Origin: Molossus alvarezi
Taxonomy: Eukaryota > Chordata > Mammalia > Chiroptera > Molossidae
Reading direction: 5' to 3'
DNA: 64,000 bases
Assembly: GCA_037176705.1 (NCBI GenBank)
Contig: CM073907.1
Location: 15,779,001-15,843,000 of the forward strand
The notes beneath the pieces were generated by a model. The model worked only from the letters and a program-made list of their open reading frames with translations. It was not told the origin of the DNA and did not search any database. Below, piece after piece: positions 59,492 through 64,000 of this stretch; position 1 is the first letter of the stretch; each line of letters begins with the position of its first letter. The position numbers were made by a program, and so were the translations under genes.

Positions 59492-60584
59492 TTAGCAGGA
59501 GAAGTGGGAAGAAAAATAGAACCACACTAAACAAAAATGGCAATAAATAAGTACATATCAATAATCACCTTAAACGTAAATGGATTGAATGCTCCCATAA
59601 AGAGACACAGAGTAGCTGATTGGATAAGAAAGCATGACTCATCTATATGTTGTTTACAAGAGACCCACCTCTCAACAAAAGACTCACATAGGTTGAAAGT
59701 GAAGGGATGGAAAAAAATTTTCCAAGCAAATGGAAAGCAAAAAAAAGCTGGGGTAGCAATTCTCATATCTGATAAAATAGATTTCAAAATGAAGACCATA
59801 ACTAGAGACAAAGACGGCCACTACATAATATTGAAAGGATCTATCCAACAGGAAGATATAACCTTGATAAACATATATGCACCCAATATAGGAGCACCAA
59901 AATATATTAAAAATCTTCTGGAGGACTTCCAAGGAGAAATCGACAACAATACAATCATAGCAGGGGACTTCAACACCCCGTTGACAGCACTAGATAGATC
60001 CTCTAGGCAAAAAATTAGCAAGGAAAGAAATGTTAAAAGGACTGCTGTAATTAGCAGGAGAAGTGGGAAGAAAAATAGAACCACACTAAACAAAAATGGC
60101 AATAAATAAGTACATATCAATAATCACCTTAAACGTAAATGGATTGAATGCTCCCATAAAGAGACACAGAGTAGCTGATTGGATAAGAAAGCATGACTCA
60201 TCTATATGCTGTTTACAAGAGACCCACCTCTCAACAAAAGACTCACATAGGTTGAAAGTGAAGGGATGGAAAAAAATTTTCCAAGCAAATGGAAAGCAAA
60301 AAAAAGCTGGGGTAGCAATTCTCATATCTGATAAAATAGATTTCAAAATGAAGACCATAACTAGAGACAAAGACGGCCACTACATAATATTGAAAGGATC
60401 TATCCAACAGGAAGATATAACCTTGATAAACATATATGCACCCAATATAGGAGCACCAAAATATATTAAAAATCTTCTAGAGGACTTCCAAGGAGAAATC
60501 GACAACAATACAATCATAGCAGGGGACTTCAACACCCCGTTGACAGCACTAGATAGATCCTCTAGGCAAAAAATTAGCAAGGAA
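59467..60584 (+). repeat. 559-bp direct tandem duplication inside the young L1
   Basis: Bases 59467-60025 recur at 60026-60584 with only a few differences (for example TATATGTTG versus TATATGCTG, CTTCTGGAGG versus CTTCTAGAGG). Each copy covers the last seven ORF1 codons, the stop, the spacer and the start of ORF2. 559 is not a multiple of three, so the first ORF2 copy is closed off while the second reads through intact. Confidence 0.95.
59537..60109 (+). pseudogene. Truncated first copy of the ORF2 start (endonuclease N-terminal part)
   Basis: The frame begins at the normal ORF2 ATG, 45 bases after ORF1. It encodes the first ~163 residues of the endonuclease, including [19 protein letters not shown] and GDFNTPL. 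At about 60025 the sequence returns to the end of ORF1 (AGAAATGTTAAAAGG). The frame then reads about 27 unrelated codons and stops at 60109. It lacks the D204 and SDH residues and all of the RT, so it cannot be a working enzyme. Being nearest to ORF1, it is the first ORF2 start ribosomes would meet, and it overlaps the intact ORF2 start at 60096 by 14 bases. Confidence 0.93.
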
Positions 60585-63500
60585 ACAGAGACTCTAAATG
60601 AAGCACTAGACCAAATGGATTTAATAGATATCTACAGAGAATTACACCCCAAAACTACAGAATACACATTCTTCTCAAGTGCACATGGGACATTCTCAAA
60701 GATAGACCACATGATAGGACACAAACTAAATCTCTGCAAGTTCAAGAAGATTGAAATCATATCAAGCATCTTCTCAGATCACAGTGGCATGAAACTAGAA
60801 ATCAATTGCAACAAGAACATGCAAAGACATTTCAACACATGGAGGCTAAATAGCATGTTATTAAACAATGAATGGGTCACCGAGGAGATCAAGGAAGAAA
60901 TTAAAAACTTCCTGGAAACCAATGAAAATGAACACACAACAACACAAAATCTATGGGATGCAGCGAAAGCAGTTCTGAGAGGGAAGTTCATAGCACTACA
61001 GGCCTACCTCAAAAAACAAGAAAAATTTCTAATTGACTGTCTAACCTTACAACTTAAAGAATTAGAAAGCAAACAAAAAGAAAACCCCAGAGCAAGTAGA
61101 AGGAAGGAAATAGTAAAGATCAGAGCAGAAATAAATGACATAGAGACCAAAAAAACAATTCAAAGGATCAATGAAACAAAGAGCTGGTTTTTCGAAAAGA
61201 TAAACAAGATTGATGGACCCTTAGCTAGACTCACCAAGAAACAAAGAGAGAGAACCCAAATACACAAAATTAGAAATGAAAGAGGAGAAGTAACAACCAA
61301 CACCACGGAAATACAAAAGATCGTTAACAACTACTACGAACAACTATATGGCAACAAATTCGACAATCTAAGCGAAATGGACAAATTTCTAGAAACACAC
61401 AGTCTCCCAAAACTATTCCCGGAAGAGATAGAAAACTTGAACAGACCAATAACAACTAAGGAAATTGAAGAGGTAATCAAGACTCTTCCAGCAAACAAAA
61501 GCCCAGGCCCAGATGGTTTCACGGGGGAGTTTTACCGAACATTCCAAAAAGAACTAACACCCATTCTCCTCAAACTATTTCAAAAAATTCAAGAAGAAGG
61601 AAGACTTCCAAACACGTTCTATGAGGCCAGCATAATTCTAATTCCAAAACCAGAAAAAGACACTACGAAGAAAGAAAACTACAGGCCAATATCCCTGATG
61701 AACATAGACGCCAAAATCCTGAACAAAATATTAGCAAATCGGATCCAGAAATACATCAAAAAAATTATTCACCATGACCAAGTGGGATTCATTCCAGGGA
61801 TGCAAGGCTGGTACAATATTCGCAAAACAATAAATGTGATACACCACATAAACAAAATGAAGAATAAAAACCACATGATCATATCAATAGATGCTGAAAA
61901 AGCATTCGACAAAATCCAGCATCCATTTCTGATAAAAACGCTCAGCAATGTGGGAATAGAGGGATCATATCTCGACATAATAAAGGCCATATATGAAAGA
62001 CCTACAGCCAACATCATACTCAATGGACAGAAACTAAAAACATTTCCATTAAGAACAGGAACAAGACAGGGATGTCCACTTTCGCCACTCTTATTTAACA
62101 TTGTACTGGAAGTCTTAGCCACAGCAATCAGACATGAAAAAAAAATAAAAGGGATCCAAATTGGAAAGGAGGAAGTGAAACTGTCATTATTTGCAGATGA
62201 CATGATATTGTACATAGAAAACCCTAAAGACTCCATCAAAAATATATTAGACTTAATAAATGAATTTGGCAAAGTAGCAGGATACAAAATTAACGTCAAG
62301 AAATCGACGGCATTCTTGTACATCAATGATGAACTCACAGAAAGAGAAACTGAAAAAACAATCCCATTTACCATCGCTCCAAAAAAATTACGATACCTAG
62401 GAATAAACTTAACCAAAGAAGTAAAGGACCTATTTGCAGAAAACTACAGGTCATTGAAAAAAGAAATAGAGGAAGATATAAAAAAGTGGAAGCACATACC
62501 CTGTTCATGGATTGGAAGAATTAACATAATTAAAATGTCCATACTACCCAAAGCAATCTATAGATTCAATGCAATCCCCATCAAAGTACCAACGACATAT
62601 TTCATAGAACTAGAACAAATACTTCAAAAGTTCATATGGAACCAAAAAAGACCCCGAATAGCCACAGCAATCTTGAAAAAGAAGAACAAAGTAGGTGGGA
62701 TCACAATACCAGATTTCAGGTTATACTACAAAGCGACTGTAACCAAAACAGCCTGGTACTGGCACAAGAACAGGCATATAGACCAGTGGAACAGAACTGA
62801 AAACCCAGAAATGGACCCAAGGCAATACGCTCAATTAATATTTGACAAAGGTGGCAAGAGCATACAGTGGAGTAAAGACAGCCTCTTTAATAAATGGTGT
62901 TGGGAAAATTGGACAGCTACATGCAAAAAAATGAAACTAGACCATCAACTTACACCATACACAAAAATAAACTCAAAATGGATAAAAGACTTAAATGTGA
63001 CCCGTGAATCCATAAAAATTCTAGAAGAAAATGTAGGCAACAAAATTTCGGACATCATACGGAGCAGAATTTTCACTGATACATCACCTAAGGCAACAGA
63101 AATAAAGGAGAAAATGAACACATGGGACTACATCAAACTAAAAAGCTTCTGCACAGCAAAAGAAACAATCATCAAAATGGAAAGGCAACCCACTGTATGG
63201 GAGAACATCATTGCCAATGATGTATCAGATAAGGGGTTAATTTCCAGTATATATAGAGTGCTCATACAACTCCACAAAAGGAAGATAAAGAACCCAATTA
63301 AAAAATGGGCAGAGGAGCTGAATAGACACCTCTCCAAACAGGACATACAAATGGCCAAAAGACATATGAAGAAATGCTCAACATCACTAATCATCAGAGA
63401 GATGCAAATTAAAACAACAATGAGGTATCACCTCACACCTGTCAGAATGGCCGCCATCAACAAATCATCAAACAACAAGTGTTGGCGAGGGTGTGGAGAA

Positions 63501-63920
63501 AAGGGGACTCTAATACACTGCTGGTGGGAATGCAGACTGGTGCAGCCGCTATGGAAAACAATATGGTGCTACCTCAAGAAATTAAAAATTGAACTTCCAT
63601 TTGACCCAGTGATCCCACTGCTGGGAATATACCCTAAGAAGCCTGAAACACCAATCAGGAAGAATATATGTACCCCCATGTTCATAGCAGCACTATTTAT
63701 AATAGCTAAGATCTGGAAACAGCCCAAGTGTCCACCAGTAGACGAATGGATAAAAAAGCTGTGGTACATATACACAATGGAGTACTATGCAGCGGTAAGA
63801 AAGAAAGATCTCTTATCCTTTGAGACGACATGGAGGGACCTGGAAAGTATTATCCTAAGTGAAAGAAGCCAAGCAGAAAAAGACAAATACCACATGATCT
63901 CACTTATATACGGAATATAA
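60096..63920 (+). CDS. L1 ORF2 protein, intact endonuclease-reverse transcriptase (1274 aa)
   Basis: Same enzyme and length as the copy at 17945. The endonuclease keeps N13, E42, YAPN, D144/N146 in GDFNTPL, D204 (IDHMIGHK) and the S-D-H triad (SDHSGM). The RT has [34 protein letters not shown] and FADD at 699-702. The knuckle is C1129-x3-C1133-x7-H1141-x4-C1146. The ORF is complete, but its start is now about 600 bases from the ORF1 stop instead of 45, with a truncated ORF2 start in between. This may lower ORF2p output from the bicistronic RNA. It differs from the 17945 copy at many positions, consistent with a separate subfamily. Confidence 0.95.
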   Translation: MAINKYISIITLNVNGLNAPIKRHRVADWIRKHDSSICCLQETHLSTKDSHRLKVKGWKKIFQANGKQKKAGVAILISDKIDFKMKTITRDKDGHYIILKGSIQQEDITLINIYAPNIGAPKYIKNLLEDFQGEIDNNTIIAGDFNTPLTALDRSSRQKISKETETLNEALDQMDLIDIYRELHPKTTEYTFFSSAHGTFSKIDHMIGHKLNLCKFKKIEIISSIFSDHSGMKLEINCNKNMQRHFNTWRLNSMLLNNEWVTEEIKEEIKNFLETNENEHTTTQNLWDAAKAVLRGKFIALQAYLKKQEKFLIDCLTLQLKELESKQKENPRASRRKEIVKIRAEINDIETKKTIQRINETKSWFFEKINKIDGPLARLTKKQRERTQIHKIRNERGEVTTNTTEIQKIVNNYYEQLYGNKFDNLSEMDKFLETHSLPKLFPEEIENLNRPITTKEIEEVIKTLPANKSPGPDGFTGEFYRTFQKELTPILLKLFQKIQEEGRLPNTFYEASIILIPKPEKDTTKKENYRPISLMNIDAKILNKILANRIQKYIKKIIHHDQVGFIPGMQGWYNIRKTINVIHHINKMKNKNHMIISIDAEKAFDKIQHPFLIKTLSNVGIEGSYLDIIKAIYERPTANIILNGQKLKTFPLRTGTRQGCPLSPLLFNIVLEVLATAIRHEKKIKGIQIGKEEVKLSLFADDMILYIENPKDSIKNILDLINEFGKVAGYKINVKKSTAFLYINDELTERETEKTIPFTIAPKKLRYLGINLTKEVKDLFAENYRSLKKEIEEDIKKWKHIPCSWIGRINIIKMSILPKAIYRFNAIPIKVPTTYFIELEQILQKFIWNQKRPRIATAILKKKNKVGGITIPDFRLYYKATVTKTAWYWHKNRHIDQWNRTENPEMDPRQYAQLIFDKGGKSIQWSKDSLFNKWCWENWTATCKKMKLDHQLTPYTKINSKWIKDLNVTRESIKILEENVGNKISDIIRSRIFTDTSPKATEIKEKMNTWDYIKLKSFCTAKETIIKMERQPTVWENIIANDVSDKGLISSIYRVLIQLHKRKIKNPIKKWAEELNRHLSKQDIQMAKRHMKKCSTSLIIREMQIKTTMRYHLTPVRMAAINKSSNNKCWRGCGEKGTLIHCWWECRLVQPLWKTIWCYLKKLKIELPFDPVIPLLGIYPKKPETPIRKNICTPMFIAALFIIAKIWKQPKCPPVDEWIKKLWYIYTMEYYAAVRKKDLLSFETTWRDLESIILSERSQAEKDKYHMISLIYGI

Positions 63921-64000
63921 TGAACATAACAGCCTGAGGAATACAGTAGACCCAGACACATGGAAGTAGGGCACAGACTGACATCCCTCAGAAGAGGGGA
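63921..64000 (+). promoter_or_regulatory. Start of L1 3'UTR (cut by the window edge)
   Basis: It follows the ORF2 stop with ATGAACATAACAGCCTGAGG and matches the beginning of the other L1 3'UTRs. The G-rich tract and tail would lie beyond the edge. Confidence 0.85.

Larger units (their letters stand above)
57788..64000 (+). mobile_element. Young L1 with intact ORFs and an internal 559-bp tandem duplication, running off the right edge
   Basis: The 5'UTR (57788-58609) has no monomer array and starts with AAAAAAATGGCGGCGGAG. ORF1, a truncated first ORF2 start, a complete ORF2 and part of the 3'UTR follow. It inserted in the old L1 ORF1. The tail and the right target-site duplication lie outside the window. 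High CpG content and intact ORFs indicate recent insertion. Confidence 0.94.

Overview
The window is nuclear DNA of a mammal, most likely a bat. Long tracts are LINE-1 (L1) sequence with the mammalian two-ORF layout. The short repeats are tRNA-derived SINEs of the VES type known from yangochiropteran bats (a head like GGCTCAGTGGTTGGAGCG, an internal RNA polymerase III box B, and a tail ending CCTCGGGTGAGGATAAA). Ancient mammal-wide MIR and L2 remnants are also present. I see no intact host gene, tRNA or rRNA gene, CRISPR array or prokaryotic feature. The only intact protein-coding genes are the ORF1 and ORF2 of two young L1s.

Layout. 1-1.8 kb: an unidentified gene-like tract, open for 165 codons from the left edge and followed by 3'UTR-like DNA with AATAAA. 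2.2-3.1 kb: L1 3' end. 4.1-4.4 kb: old SINE. 4.9-7.25 kb: a degenerate purine-rich minisatellite. 7.26-8.4 kb: L1 3' end. 8.4-13.8 kb: a near full-length dead L1 with an in-frame 981-bp deletion in ORF2. 13.8-15.0 kb: non-L1 DNA. 15.0-23.6 kb: an old L1+SINE block split by a young, apparently intact L1 (16.0-22.0 kb) with a 16-bp target-site duplication. 23.6-29.7 kb: several truncated L1s and one copy of a GC-rich VNTR element. 29.7-36.3 kb: AT-rich host DNA with one SINE, MIR and L2 and no recognisable gene. 36.3-40.1 kb: old L1 with a SINE, then a GATA-type microsatellite. 40.5-57.8 kb: a mosaic of old L1s, SINEs, L2 remnants and two larger GC-rich VNTR copies, which I read as a roughly 9.4-kb tandem segmental duplication. 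57.8 kb to the right edge: a second young L1 with intact ORF1 and ORF2 and a 559-bp internal tandem duplication that repeats the start of ORF2.

How it fits together. The two intact L1s could supply the endonuclease and reverse transcriptase for their own copying and for the SINEs; both SINEs and L1s show A-rich tails and target-site duplications. Older L1s later served as substrates for deletion and unequal recombination. The most unusual element is the repeated junction of an L1 ORF2 fragment with a GC-rich ~38-bp VNTR. In two of its three copies the VNTR is followed by a gene-like segment and by a headless L1 carrying the same SINE at the same site. It is either a composite (SVA-like) retroelement or a recurrent segmental duplication. 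All L1s and SINEs read on the + strand.
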